From assembly GCA_038065175.1 (NCBI GenBank), contig JBBTRN010000006.1, positions 1 through 29,807 on the forward strand: a DNA stretch of 29,807 nt, given 5' to 3'. Origin of the DNA: JBBTRN01 sp038065175 (GTDB lineage Bacteria > Patescibacteriota > Doudnabacteria > UBA920). Below the pieces are notes generated by a model. The model was given only the letters and a program-made list of their open reading frames with translations, ran no database searches and was not told the DNA's origin. A program made the position numbers and the translations under genes. Below are positions 5,831 to 12,398 of this stretch, in pieces; position 1 is the stretch's first letter, and each line of letters begins with the position of its first letter.

Positions 5831-5856
5831 TTTAATATCAGTCATACCTACTCTCC

Positions 5857-8253
5857 TCAACTCTTGTTTATTCTCCCAAATACTGTTTGAAGAAATTGTC
5901 GTTGTATCTCTTCCCCCATTTGTTCAAACATTTTTTTGCTTTCCAAAATATAATCCACTAAAGGGTCCTGGCTGGCATAGGAAAACAAGCCCGCCTCCTC
6001 CTTTAAGACATCCATTATTTCCAAGTGCCTGCTCCAATTACTGTCTATAATCTCCAAGATCAAATTCTGCGCCGCCTCATGGACTTCCGGATTTTTCTTT
6101 ATGCCCTGCCACTGTTTTTTTAATTCATCGTCAATTTGCTTATTCGCTTCATTCCGCATTTGCGGCCTTATTGACGCAAAAAATGGGTTCAATAATTCAT
6201 TAAAGGTTTCCCTAAACCCCATGCTGGCATTTAACTCCTGCAAATCATTCTTATTTATTTCCAAACCAAATATCTCCTTTAACTGTTTGGCAATAACCAC
6301 TGGGTCAATAGTGCCTAAAATTCTACTCACTGTTTCAGTAATAGCTTGTTCTACAAAATTGCTAAAACCTTCGGAATTTTCCAACAAACTGTCCCGCAGT
6401 TTATAAAGCTCAAAACGCTGATAATTAATAACGCTGTCGTATTTGTACAAATAAAGGCGGCTGTCAAAATTCTTGCTTTCCACAAAATCCTGTGCCTCTT
6501 TAAAGGCTGTGTCTAAGGAAGTCCCGGAGATATACTCATCTTCAGGGATGTCATATTCTTCCATGGTGTCAATAATTTTTTCGCTGCCAAAAAGCATCAT
6601 TATTTCGTCTTCCATGGAAATTAAAAATTGCGACTCTCCCTGGTCCCCTTGCCTCCCGCTCCTGCCCCTTAATTGGTCGTCAATCCTCCTCGATTCATGT
6701 CTTTCCGTGCCAATGACATACAAACCCCCAATTTTGGCCACGCCCTCCCCGAGTAAAATGTCTGTGCCTCGCCCGGCCATGTTGGTTGCAACTGTTATCA
6801 TACCCGACTGTCCCGCTTTGCTGATCTTTTCGGCTTCAGCCTTATGGTCTTTGGCGGTTAGGAGCTGATATGGAAGGTTGTACGAGCCTAAAATTGTAGC
6901 AACTTCATGAGCGACTTCCACATTCCTCGCGCCTATAAGTATGGGCTGGTTCTTTTGGTGGATGTGGTTTATTTTTTTTATCAAACCCTGAAATTTCCCT
7001 TTTATGGTTTTAAAAAATAAATCGTTATGGTCAACCCTAACTAAAAGCCGGTTAGTGGGGATTTGGATTACATCTAATTTATATACCCGTAAAAATTCGT
7101 CCCGCGACTGCATTACCGTGCCGCTCATGCCGGATAATTTTTCGTACATTGGAAAAAAATTCTGGAATGTAATACTCGCAACAGTACGGTCAGCCTCTTT
7201 GACTTTAACTTTTTCCTTTGCCTCTATTGCCTGGTGGACTCCGTCGGTAAATCTGCGGCCAGGCAGCACCCTGCCCGTGAATTCGTCCACTATTTCCACG
7301 CCTGCTTCGGTAATAATATAGTCTCGATCTTTTTCAAAAAGCACTCGCGCGCGCAAGCATACATCCAAATAAAAAGCGAACATGGGATTATTTTTCGAAA
7401 ATACGGATCCACCCAAAATCTTCTCAACCCTGTCCAGACCCGTTTCGGTCAGTGCAGCCGATTTATTTTTATAATCAACGGTAAAATCTACATCTTCCGT
7501 AAGTAGAGAAATTATTTTTGTAAATTCACTGTAAGAATTCCTTTCCCCCTCCAAAGGTTCGGCAATAATCAGCGGCGTGCGGGATTCGTCTATTAAAATA
7601 GAATCTATTTCATCTACTATCCCGAAATGGAGCGGATGCTGCGACCTTAACACCCTTTCGTTCCGGGTATATACTAAGTTGTCCCGCAAATAATCAAAAC
7701 CTACTTCCTGGTTTGTAACATAAGTAATATCAGCAGAATAAGCTTTCCTCCTCTGGTCATTTTTCATTGTGGATGCCACATAAGCGGAATTCATACCCAA
7801 AAACTCAAACAGCTTGCCATTAAGCTTTGCGTCGCGCTCGGCCAAATAATCGTTGGTAGTAATAATATGCACGCCGCGCCCGGTAAGCGCGTTTAAATAA
7901 ACCGGCATGGTTTCGGTTAAAGTTTTTCCTTCGCCGGCCTTCATTTCCGCCACTCGACCCTGGTGGATGATAATTCCAGCCAAAATTTGCATGTCAAAAG
8001 GGGTTTGCTTAAGTACACGTCTGGCTGCTTCGCAAACCACTGCAAAAGCCGGCTCGAGCAAACGGTCCAGCTCCTTGCCTTTTTTTAAATCGTCCTTAAA
8101 AGCTTTACTTGCCAAACGCAAATCCTTGTCTGACCAGCTTTGGAGCTGTTCTCTTTCTTTGGCGATTAGACTTACCTTGTCTTCTAGTCTATGAATATAC
8201 CTACGATCCAAATAATCGTTGACTTTTTGTTTTAGATTTTCCGTAAATGCCAT
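5857..8253 (-). CDS. secA: Preprotein translocase ATPase SecA
   Basis: SecA is the motor ATPase that drives proteins through SecYEG. Visible motifs are Walker A MKAGEGKT (residues 104-111), TTNDYLAERDA, the DEAD-type IVDEIDSILIDESRTPLII, the preprotein cross-linking domain that follows, TNMAGRGTDILLGEGV and IGTERHESRRIDDQLRGRSGRQGDQGESQF. At 798 residues it is about 100 shorter than Escherichia coli SecA and ends soon after the helical wing/scaffold region. The C-terminal zinc-binding tail (C-X-C-X8-C) for SecB and lipid contact is absent, common in reduced genomes. The gene leads the secA-gatC-gatA-gatB minus-strand run. Confidence 0.97.
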   Translation of the reverse strand: MAFTENLKQKVNDYLDRRYIHRLEDKVSLIAKEREQLQSWSDKDLRLASKAFKDDLKKGKELDRLLEPAFAVVCEAARRVLKQTPFDMQILAGIIIHQGRVAEMKAGEGKTLTETMPVYLNALTGRGVHIITTNDYLAERDAKLNGKLFEFLGMNSAYVASTMKNDQRRKAYSADITYVTNQEVGFDYLRDNLVYTRNERVLRSQHPLHFGIVDEIDSILIDESRTPLIIAEPLEGERNSYSEFTKIISLLTEDVDFTVDYKNKSAALTETGLDRVEKILGGSVFSKNNPMFAFYLDVCLRARVLFEKDRDYIITEAGVEIVDEFTGRVLPGRRFTDGVHQAIEAKEKVKVKEADRTVASITFQNFFPMYEKLSGMSGTVMQSRDEFLRVYKLDVIQIPTNRLLVRVDHNDLFFKTIKGKFQGLIKKINHIHQKNQPILIGARNVEVAHEVATILGSYNLPYQLLTAKDHKAEAEKISKAGQSGMITVATNMAGRGTDILLGEGVAKIGGLYVIGTERHESRRIDDQLRGRSGRQGDQGESQFLISMEDEIMMLFGSEKIIDTMEEYDIPEDEYISGTSLDTAFKEAQDFVESKNFDSRLYLYKYDSVINYQRFELYKLRDSLLENSEGFSNFVEQAITETVSRILGTIDPVVIAKQLKEIFGLEINKNDLQELNASMGFRETFNELLNPFFASIRPQMRNEANKQIDDELKKQWQGIKKNPEVHEAAQNLILEIIDSNWSRHLEIMDVLKEEAGLFSYASQDPLVDYILESKKMFEQMGEEIQRQFLQTVFGRINKS

Positions 8254-8352
8254 TTTTTATAAATCCCGATAAGACAAATCAGTCTGATTAGTCCTATCAG
8301 TCCTATTTGATTTCTTTATATTTTGTTTCTTATCAACCCTTATTTCTTCTTT

Positions 8353-8381
8353 ATTATACAATAATTTTACAAAAAATAAAA
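8353..8381 (-). promoter_or_regulatory. Possible secA promoter
   Basis: On the minus strand a perfect -10 box TATAAT (plus 8353-8358) has only a poor -35 (TTTTAT) 17 bp upstream. The transcript would have a leader of about 90 nt made mainly of the repeat GATTAGTCCTATCAGTCCTA (8290-8318). A diverged copy of this repeat is at 8411-8440. The rest of 8254-8449 holds nothing else I can see. Confidence 0.35.
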
Positions 8382-8449
8382 ACCGGCAACTGGCTTTCTC
8401 TTATTCGTCGCATTAGTCTTATCCGACCTATCCATCCTATTAAAAATCA

Positions 8450-8479
8450 AACCGGCGAGTCCTCCTACGCTCGCCGGTT
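8450..8479 (-). terminator. Terminator of the two-gene small operon
   Basis: The stem AACCGGCGAG / CTCGCCGGTT (10 bp, loop of 10) is followed on the minus strand by TTTGATTTTTA. It lies 22 bp past the stop of the small CDS at 8501-8659 and separates that operon from the secA leader. Confidence 0.7.
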
Positions 8480-8500
8480 ATGGTTATGCTTCCGTGACGA

Positions 8501-8659
8501 TCAATCCCCGATGAATCGCTCTTCGTACACCTCCCCGCAGTCCAGGCACTTCACGCGCCAGACTTCTGTCCGCGGCCCGTGAACCGAGCCGTTCGGCGCG
8601 AAGTCAATAAACCCCAGTTTCTCAATGTTGTCGTGATCACAATGGTCATTTTCGATCAT
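8501..8659 (-). CDS. Small Cys/His-rich protein (zinc-ribbon-like), hypothetical
   Basis: A 52-residue ORF starting MIENDHCDHDNIEKL and ending VKCLDCGEVYEERFIGD. The CLDCG knuckle with an N-terminal His/Cys cluster (HCDHD) suggests a small zinc-binding fold, but this is only pattern reading. A strong Shine-Dalgarno AAGGAGATGAAGTG lies just before the ATG. It follows the 8664-8822 gene by 4 bp in the same direction and ends at a strong hairpin terminator. It is GC-richer than the core genes, like the other small SD-led genes here. Function unknown. Confidence 0.7.
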   Translation of the reverse strand: MIENDHCDHDNIEKLGFIDFAPNGSVHGPRTEVWRVKCLDCGEVYEERFIGD

Positions 8660-8663
8660 CACT

Positions 8664-8822
8664 TCATCTCCTTACCTTGATAGCTAACGCAATTAGCTCC
8701 CTTGACGGCAATTCCGCGATCTGATCGGGTGTTAGTTTTCTCAATTCTCCAACTAAACGCGACCTGAGAGCTTCTTCTTCTCTCATCGCATCCTCTTTTT
8801 CATCGCTCCACGAATTCGACAT
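8664..8822 (-). CDS. Small acidic/charged hypothetical protein
   Basis: A 52-residue ORF beginning MSNSWSDEKEDAMREEEAL and ending SRELIALAIKVRR; it looks wholly helical and highly charged. I chose the ATG at 8822 because a strong SD (AAAGGAG) stands 5 bp upstream. A start at 8894 would run through an upstream hairpin (8863-8886, CCCCGAC/GTCGGGG) and is unlikely. It is the first gene of a two-gene operon with the Cys/His-rich protein. No family recognised. Confidence 0.65.
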   Translation of the reverse strand: MSNSWSDEKEDAMREEEALRSRLVGELRKLTPDQIAELPSRELIALAIKVRR

Positions 8823-8889
8823 ACTTTCTCCTTTCGATTGTATTTCGTTTGTTTTGGGACAACCCCGACGACTTTCGTGTCGGGGTAAA

Positions 8890-8955
8890 AACAAAAAACC
8901 CCTTCCTTTCCGCCTCCGCCAAGGCTACGGCGGATACAGTTGGGAAGGGGCTATT
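8890..8955 (-). terminator. Bidirectional terminator after the TrpR-like gene
   Basis: The stem CCCCTTCC (8899-8906) / GGAAGGGG (8943-8950) encloses a second palindrome TCCGCC...GGCGGA (8915-8934), a dispersed repeat type. On the minus strand it is followed by TTTTTTGTTTTTA, a strong U-tract ending the TrpR-like transcript; on the plus strand CTATTTTTA follows. Confidence 0.75.
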
Positions 8956-9005
8956 TTTAACTTTAGTATAATTTGTACATTTGTAAGTTTTTTACTAAAA
9001 GTATT

Positions 9006-9338
9006 TCAAGACAACCCTTTCCCAACAGGAGAAGAGTTGTGGTGATGGTTTTGCAATGGAAATCGCTTTAACATTAATTTATACCCACCCCGCCCGCGTT
9101 TGAGCCATTTGGAAATGCGCGCAATGGTTGTGGTGGAAAGCCCGGTGGTTTTTTGTATTACATTGTATGATACGCCGTCGTTCAGCATTCGCGCGGCCAG
9201 CCACCTATTGCCGAATTCATCAAGCTCCGCTTCGGTTAATAAATCACGAAAAAAAGCCTTGGCTTCTTTTATATCTTTAAGAACCAAAATTGTATTTAAT
9301 AAAGATTTAGTTTTCTCGGCGTCCATCAAATTTGCCAT
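9006..9338 (-). CDS. TrpR/YerC-family transcriptional regulator
   Basis: A 110-residue protein of the Trp-repressor-like superfamily, closest in pattern to YerC/YecD: AFFRDLLTEAELDEFGNRWLAARMLNDGVSYNVIQKTTGLSTTTIARISKWLKRGRGGYKLML. The helix-turn-helix spans about residues 55-80 and the family's GxGGYKL signature follows. The C-terminal tail is His/Asn-rich. I take the ATG at 9338; upstream in-frame ATGs at 9344 and beyond lie within the operator. A consensus promoter and a palindrome sit directly before the gene, so self-repression is likely. It is divergent from lemA. The ligand cannot be told from sequence; tryptophan binding should not be assumed. Confidence 0.88.
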   Translation of the reverse strand: MANLMDAEKTKSLLNTILVLKDIKEAKAFFRDLLTEAELDEFGNRWLAARMLNDGVSYNVIQKTTGLSTTTIARISKWLKRGRGGYKLMLKRFPLQNHHHNSSPVGKGLS

Positions 9339-9342
9339 AAAC

Positions 9343-9366
9343 ATCACTTTAGTTAAGTAAAGTGAT
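9343..9366. promoter_or_regulatory. Palindromic operator before the TrpR-like gene
   Basis: A perfect 9-bp inverted repeat ATCACTTTA / TAAAGTGAT with a 6-bp centre (GTTAAG) overlaps the last two bases of the -10 box. The core TAGTTAA recalls the centre of the Escherichia coli trp operator (CTAGTTAACTAG), consistent with binding by a TrpR-fold dimer. Autorepression is inferred. Confidence 0.65.
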
Positions 9367-9393
9367 TTTAGCATAGCCCCAAAAATATGTCAA
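9365..9393 (-). promoter_or_regulatory. Consensus sigma-70 promoter of the TrpR-like gene
   Basis: On the minus strand TTGACA (plus 9388-9393), a 17-bp spacer and TAAAAT (plus 9365-9370) form a near-perfect promoter. The operator palindrome begins at its -10 box, a classic repression position. Confidence 0.8.
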
Positions 9394-9452
9394 ACGCATA
9401 AAATGTGCTATTATTTAATAGGTGATAAAATTTAATCCTTAATCTAAATAAT

Positions 9453-10001
9453 ATGATGATATTTTGGATAGTTTTAGGACTTTTAGTCCTCGGCGGGATT
9501 GTGGTTTATAACGGGCTTATTCGCTCTAGAAACAGGGTAGATGAAGCCTGGAGCGATATAGAAGTGCAGTTAAAAAGGCGCTATGACCTTATCCCCAATT
9601 TGGTGGAAACGGTCAAAGGCTATGCTAAGCAAGAATCCTCTGTGCTTGAGAATGTCACGCGGATGCGCAACTTAGCTATGAACGCTGGCAGTATGCAGGA
9701 AAAATTAAAAGATGAGAACATGCTTACCGGCGCATTAAAAAGTTTGTTCGCGGTTTCGGAAAATTATCCGGACTTAAAGAGCAACACCAATTTTATGCAA
9801 ATGCAAAAGGACTTAACTGACACGGAAGATAAAATCCAAGCCGCGCGCCGCTTTTACAACGGCACTGTGCGCGACTTTAACACCAAACTCCAGGTCTTTC
9901 CTACCAACCTGTTTGCTTCCATGATGGGTTTTACAGTAAGAGAATTCTTTGATATAGATGAAAAAGGCGTAGAGGGCCAGCCGGTCAAAGTTTCATTTTA
10001 G
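9453..10001 (+). CDS. lemA: LemA family membrane protein
   Basis: A 182-residue LemA protein: an N-terminal membrane anchor (residues about 3-20) with its tail outside, followed by a long helical domain with the family blocks YNGLIRSRNRVDEAWSDIEVQLKRRYDLIPNLVETVKGYAKQE and the C-terminal FPTNLFASMMGF. Its biochemical role is not established, but the gene is commonly paired with htpX or other membrane proteases. Here htpX follows, with a GxxExxY unit wedged between. The start may be either of two adjacent ATGs (9453 or 9456). No good SD is visible. Confidence 0.94.
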   Translation: MMIFWIVLGLLVLGGIVVYNGLIRSRNRVDEAWSDIEVQLKRRYDLIPNLVETVKGYAKQESSVLENVTRMRNLAMNAGSMQEKLKDENMLTGALKSLFAVSENYPDLKSNTNFMQMQKDLTDTEDKIQAARRFYNGTVRDFNTKLQVFPTNLFASMMGFTVREFFDIDEKGVEGQPVKVSF

Positions 10002-10453
10002 TATTGCGCTAATTACAAATCATACTTATCCTACTAAATCGAAATGACGGAGGCTCTCTTTCCAGACGAAAGCTATAAAATAGTTGGGAGTCTGTTTGAT
10101 GTCTACAATGAGTTAGGCTATGGCTATCAAGAAAAATACTATTACCGAGCAATCAAAAACCGTCTTGTTGATAAAGGATTCAAAGTTGAGGAACAAATCT
10201 ATTGTCCACTGATCTCGGATGAAAAAAAGATTGGCGGATACTACTTAGATTTCAAAATAAATAATTGTATAGTACTAGAAATAAAAGTTGCTAACGCAGT
10301 CTATCCGCAACACATTAAACAAGTACATGGCTACCTCAAAGCCAATAACTTACAACTAGGCATTATTGCTGTGTATACAAAAGACGGCGTTATTCAAAAA
10401 CGTGTAGTAAATTTGTATTAGTACAATTTGTAAAATTAGTAATTAGTGCAATA
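10002..10453 (+). mobile_element. Cassette-like unit: GxxExxY gene with inverted repeats
   Basis: TATTGCGCTAATTACAAAT (10002-10020) is the inverse of the right end (10426-10453), which reads ATTTGTAA, then a 9-nt extra unit AATTAGTAA, then TTAGTGCAATA. The unit starts at the base after the lemA stop codon and stops one base before the htpX ATG, so it preserved both neighbours. The plan (one gene, short inverted repeats with a length difference, insertion in an operon junction, same orientation) is the same as at 4994-5400, though the repeat sequence differs. Mobility is inference. Confidence 0.6.
10044..10421 (+). CDS. GxxExxY protein (PD-(D/E)XK nuclease-like fold)
   Basis: A 125-residue member of the GxxExxY family, with the name-giving motif visible as GYQEKYY at about residues 27-33 and the nuclease-like core LDFKINNCIVLEIKVA (residues about 69-84), in which Asp and the E-x-K match the PD-(D/E)XK pattern. 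The molecular function of the family is unproven. It lies between lemA and htpX, which are usually adjacent, and is bracketed by inverted repeats, suggesting that it arrived as a unit. ATG 10044 starts MTEALFPDESYKIVG, normal for the family. Confidence 0.88.
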   Translation: MTEALFPDESYKIVGSLFDVYNELGYGYQEKYYYRAIKNRLVDKGFKVEEQIYCPLISDEKKIGGYYLDFKINNCIVLEIKVANAVYPQHIKQVHGYLKANNLQLGIIAVYTKDGVIQKRVVNLY

Positions 10454-10454
10454 A

Positions 10455-11393
10455 ATGCTCACCTACGAACATATAACTAAAAACAAAACTGAAAGCTGGA
10501 TACTTATATTCAGCTTTTTAATCATTATTTCAATCCTGGGTTTTGTTTTTTCCCAAGCTTACCAAGCCCCACAAATTTTATATTTTGCCGTGGGCTTTAG
10601 CGTATTTACCAGCCTAATATCATACTATTTTTCCGATTCCATAACACTGGCTTTGTCGCGAGCAAAAGAGGTAGACAGGCAGTCAAACCAAGAGCTCTAT
10701 AGGTTAGTAGAAAATCTTTGCATTGCGGCCGGCCTGCCTACTCCCCGCATCTATATCATTGAAGATACCGCGCCCAATGCCTTTGCCACAGGGCGCGACC
10801 CTAAACACGCTGTGGTTTGTTTTACTACGGTGATACTACAGAAACTGGAAAAAACCGAACTCGAAGGCGTGGTCGCGCATGAACTTTCACATATTGGGAA
10901 CTACGATATAAGAGTAATGACCTTAGTAGTGGTGCTGGTCGGCACAGTAACTCTGTTGGCAGACTGGATGCTCCGCGCGAGTTTTTTTGGAGGAAGAAAA
11001 TCCAATGACCGCGAAGGCGGACAGCTAAAAATGATATTAATGATTGCCGGGCTAATTTTGGCTATTCTTTCCCCCATTATCGCCATGTTAATTAAGCTCG
11101 CCGTCTCCCGCAAACGAGAATTCCTGGCCGATGCATCCGGCGCGCTACTTACCCGCTACCCGGAAGGATTAGCTAAAGCTTTAGAAAAAATCTCGGCAGA
11201 CAAAGAGCCGCTTGAAGCTGCCAACAAAGCCACGGCGCATATGTACATAGTCAATCCTTTTCATGAAGATAAAGGTCCCTCGACTTCGCTCGGGACAACT
11301 TCTGCCGGGAGCAGAAGTTGGTTTGCAAAAATGTTCAACACCCACCCGCCAGTCGAGGAAAGGGTGAAAAGATTAAGGGAGATGAATTTATAA
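10455..11393 (+). CDS. htpX: Membrane zinc metalloprotease HtpX
   Basis: HtpX is an integral membrane M48 protease for misfolded membrane proteins. The zinc motif HELSH (residues 142-146) and the third-ligand segment KREFLADA are present, with four hydrophobic segments (about 16-34, 43-60, 155-175 and 192-214). At 312 residues it is slightly longer than usual because of an in-frame palindromic repeat at 11275-11320, which codes for GPSTSLGTTSAGSRS just before the C-terminal block FNTHPPVEERVKRLREM. It forms a heat-stress or membrane-quality operon with lemA. Confidence 0.95.
   Translation: MLTYEHITKNKTESWILIFSFLIIISILGFVFSQAYQAPQILYFAVGFSVFTSLISYYFSDSITLALSRAKEVDRQSNQELYRLVENLCIAAGLPTPRIYIIEDTAPNAFATGRDPKHAVVCFTTVILQKLEKTELEGVVAHELSHIGNYDIRVMTLVVVLVGTVTLLADWMLRASFFGGRKSNDREGGQLKMILMIAGLILAILSPIIAMLIKLAVSRKREFLADASGALLTRYPEGLAKALEKISADKEPLEAANKATAHMYIVNPFHEDKGPSTSLGTTSAGSRSWFAKMFNTHPPVEERVKRLREMNL
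11275..11320 (+). repeat. In-frame double palindrome within htpX
   Basis: Two inverted repeats lie in tandem: TCCCTCGA/TCGGGA (11276-11295, one mismatch zone) and the perfect 9-bp AACTTCTGC / GCAGAAGTT (11297-11319). Together they encode about 15 hydrophilic residues between NPFHEDK and WFAKMFNTHPP without breaking the frame. Confidence 0.8.
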
Positions 11394-11394
11394 T

Positions 11395-11721
11395 ATGACA
11401 GGTGAACGAGGGTCATTTGATACTAAAAAGCTCGAATCATCAAAACCGGATACAAACCGGCCTGCCAAAAAAGAATTGCCAGAAACTGAATTTACTTATG
11501 GAACAGTACTGAATTGGTTCGTAGGCACTTCACGGGAAAATATCCAAAAATATCCAAAAAAAATTAAAACACGGCTTCCAACAACTGAACAAATCAGAGA
11601 AGCAATAAATAAAAAGATGCTCCCCCCAATGGAAGAGTTTATTAAGTATACGGGCTTAAGCCTAACGCAATTCAGGAGAATGCTTAAAGCAAAAGTCGAA
11701 TCTAGGCAAATATCAATTTAG
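11395..11721 (+). CDS. Hypothetical protein, possible C-terminal helix-turn-helix
   Basis: A 108-residue, charged, soluble protein of unknown family that starts one base after the htpX stop. The N-terminal 35 residues are low-complexity (Lys/Glu/Pro). The C-terminal stretch PMEEFIKYTGLSLTQFRRMLKAK resembles a helix-turn-helix, which is only suggestive. Its 3' end overlaps the end of recX on the opposite strand by 20 bp. Confidence 0.6.
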   Translation: MTGERGSFDTKKLESSKPDTNRPAKKELPETEFTYGTVLNWFVGTSRENIQKYPKKIKTRLPTTEQIREAINKKMLPPMEEFIKYTGLSLTQFRRMLKAKVESRQISI

Positions 11722-12187
11722 AAATTATGTTCCCCCTAAACCCTCTCGCCTTTAATTTTTGGGCGAGACGTGATTTATCTTCTCGAGTCATCACCCCTCC
11801 CTTATCCCTCCCCCTCAAGGGGAGGGAATTTAATTTCGTAAAAAGCTTTTTGGCAATTGCCAATTCTTCCTCCTCACTTAAGCCTTCTGTTAAAACCTGT
11901 TCGATGATTATGGAGGACAACTTTTTCTCCATAAATTTCTTTTTTATTCCGTAATATCCCCAATTCTTATATTTTTTTAAATTTTCCAAATAAACCTCCG
12001 CATAACGCAAATCGTCAAGGTAACGTTGTGCTTTGAGCCCGGCGATGACTTCTTGAATAATTTGAAATTTGTAATTTTTAATTTGTAATTTGCTCGCAAT
12101 TTCCCCCTCTGTCCTAAGGCGAATATTCAGCAAAAACATAGCATAATCATAAGCTTTATTAAATTGTGAATCTTGGTCGTTAGACAT
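11702..12187 (-). CDS. recX: Regulatory protein RecX
   Basis: RecX modulates RecA filaments. The three-helix RecX repeats are visible: AYDYAMFLLNIRLRTEGEIASKL, then VIAGLKAQRYLDDLRYAEVYLENLKKYKNWGYYGIKKKFMEKKLSS, then LAQKLKARGFRGNIISKL. I prefer the ATG at 12187 (MSNDQDSQF), giving 161 residues; an upstream ATG at 12196 adds three residues. Two repeat-derived segments are in frame: QIKNYKFQII (12056-12096) and NSLPLRGRDKGGVMT (11786-11826). recA is not in the window. Confidence 0.88.
   Translation of the reverse strand: MSNDQDSQFNKAYDYAMFLLNIRLRTEGEIASKLQIKNYKFQIIQEVIAGLKAQRYLDDLRYAEVYLENLKKYKNWGYYGIKKKFMEKKLSSIIIEQVLTEGLSEEEELAIAKKLFTKLNSLPLRGRDKGGVMTREDKSRLAQKLKARGFRGNIISKLIFA
11786..11826 (-). 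repeat. In-frame palindrome within recX (family of gatB/recG repeats)
   Basis: CACCCCTCCCTTATCCCTCC leads into the hairpin CCCTCCCC / GGGGAGGG (11806-11813 and 11819-11826). It is read as LPLRGRDKGGVM in RecX, the same repeat family and similar reading frame as the Pro/Gly-rich insert of GatB. Confidence 0.8.
12056..12096 (-). repeat. AT-rich repeat in frame within recX
   Basis: The plus strand shows AAATTTGTAATTTTTAATTT followed by GTAATTTG, a simple AT-rich dispersed repeat. It encodes LQIKNYKFQII near the RecX N-terminus. It is less clearly an insertion than the GC-rich palindromes because the normal RecX sequence is variable there. Confidence 0.45.
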
Positions 12188-12245
12188 TTTATACATAATT
12201 CAATATAAAAATCTGTGTTATCTGTGGAATTCGTGCATCTGCGAA

Positions 12246-12272
12246 CTATCACTCTCTTGACTTGAGTGATAA
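12246..12272 (+). promoter_or_regulatory. CIRCE-like (HrcA) operator before clpC
   Basis: CTATCACTC - 9 bp - GAGTGATAA has the exact architecture of CIRCE (TTAGCACTC-N9-GAGTGCTAA), matching 7 and 8 of 9 positions in the two half-sites. The -35 box lies in the spacer, so a bound HrcA dimer would block the promoter. HrcA itself is not in the window; the regulator is inferred. Confidence 0.7.
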
Positions 12273-12286
12273 TTTAGATTTATAAT
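12257..12286 (+). promoter_or_regulatory. clpC promoter
   Basis: TTGACT (12257-12262), an 18-bp spacer and a perfect TATAAT (12281-12286). The leader of about 105 nt contains a GC-rich palindromic repeat (12345-12380, ending CTCTCCCCTCGAGGGAGAG) just before the SD. Confidence 0.75.
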
Positions 12287-12398
12287 GGTTTTAACAACTT
12301 TAATGGTATAATTATAGCATCATTAAGCTACTCACCCTCACCCGGCCGATGCAGGCACCCTCTCCCCTCGAGGGAGAGGAAAATAAGGAATAACGCTT

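Noticed and set aside
8823..8894. Longer start (76 codons) for the gene at 8664-8822
   Set aside because: The extension runs through a hairpin, while a strong SD sits exactly before the ATG at 8822.
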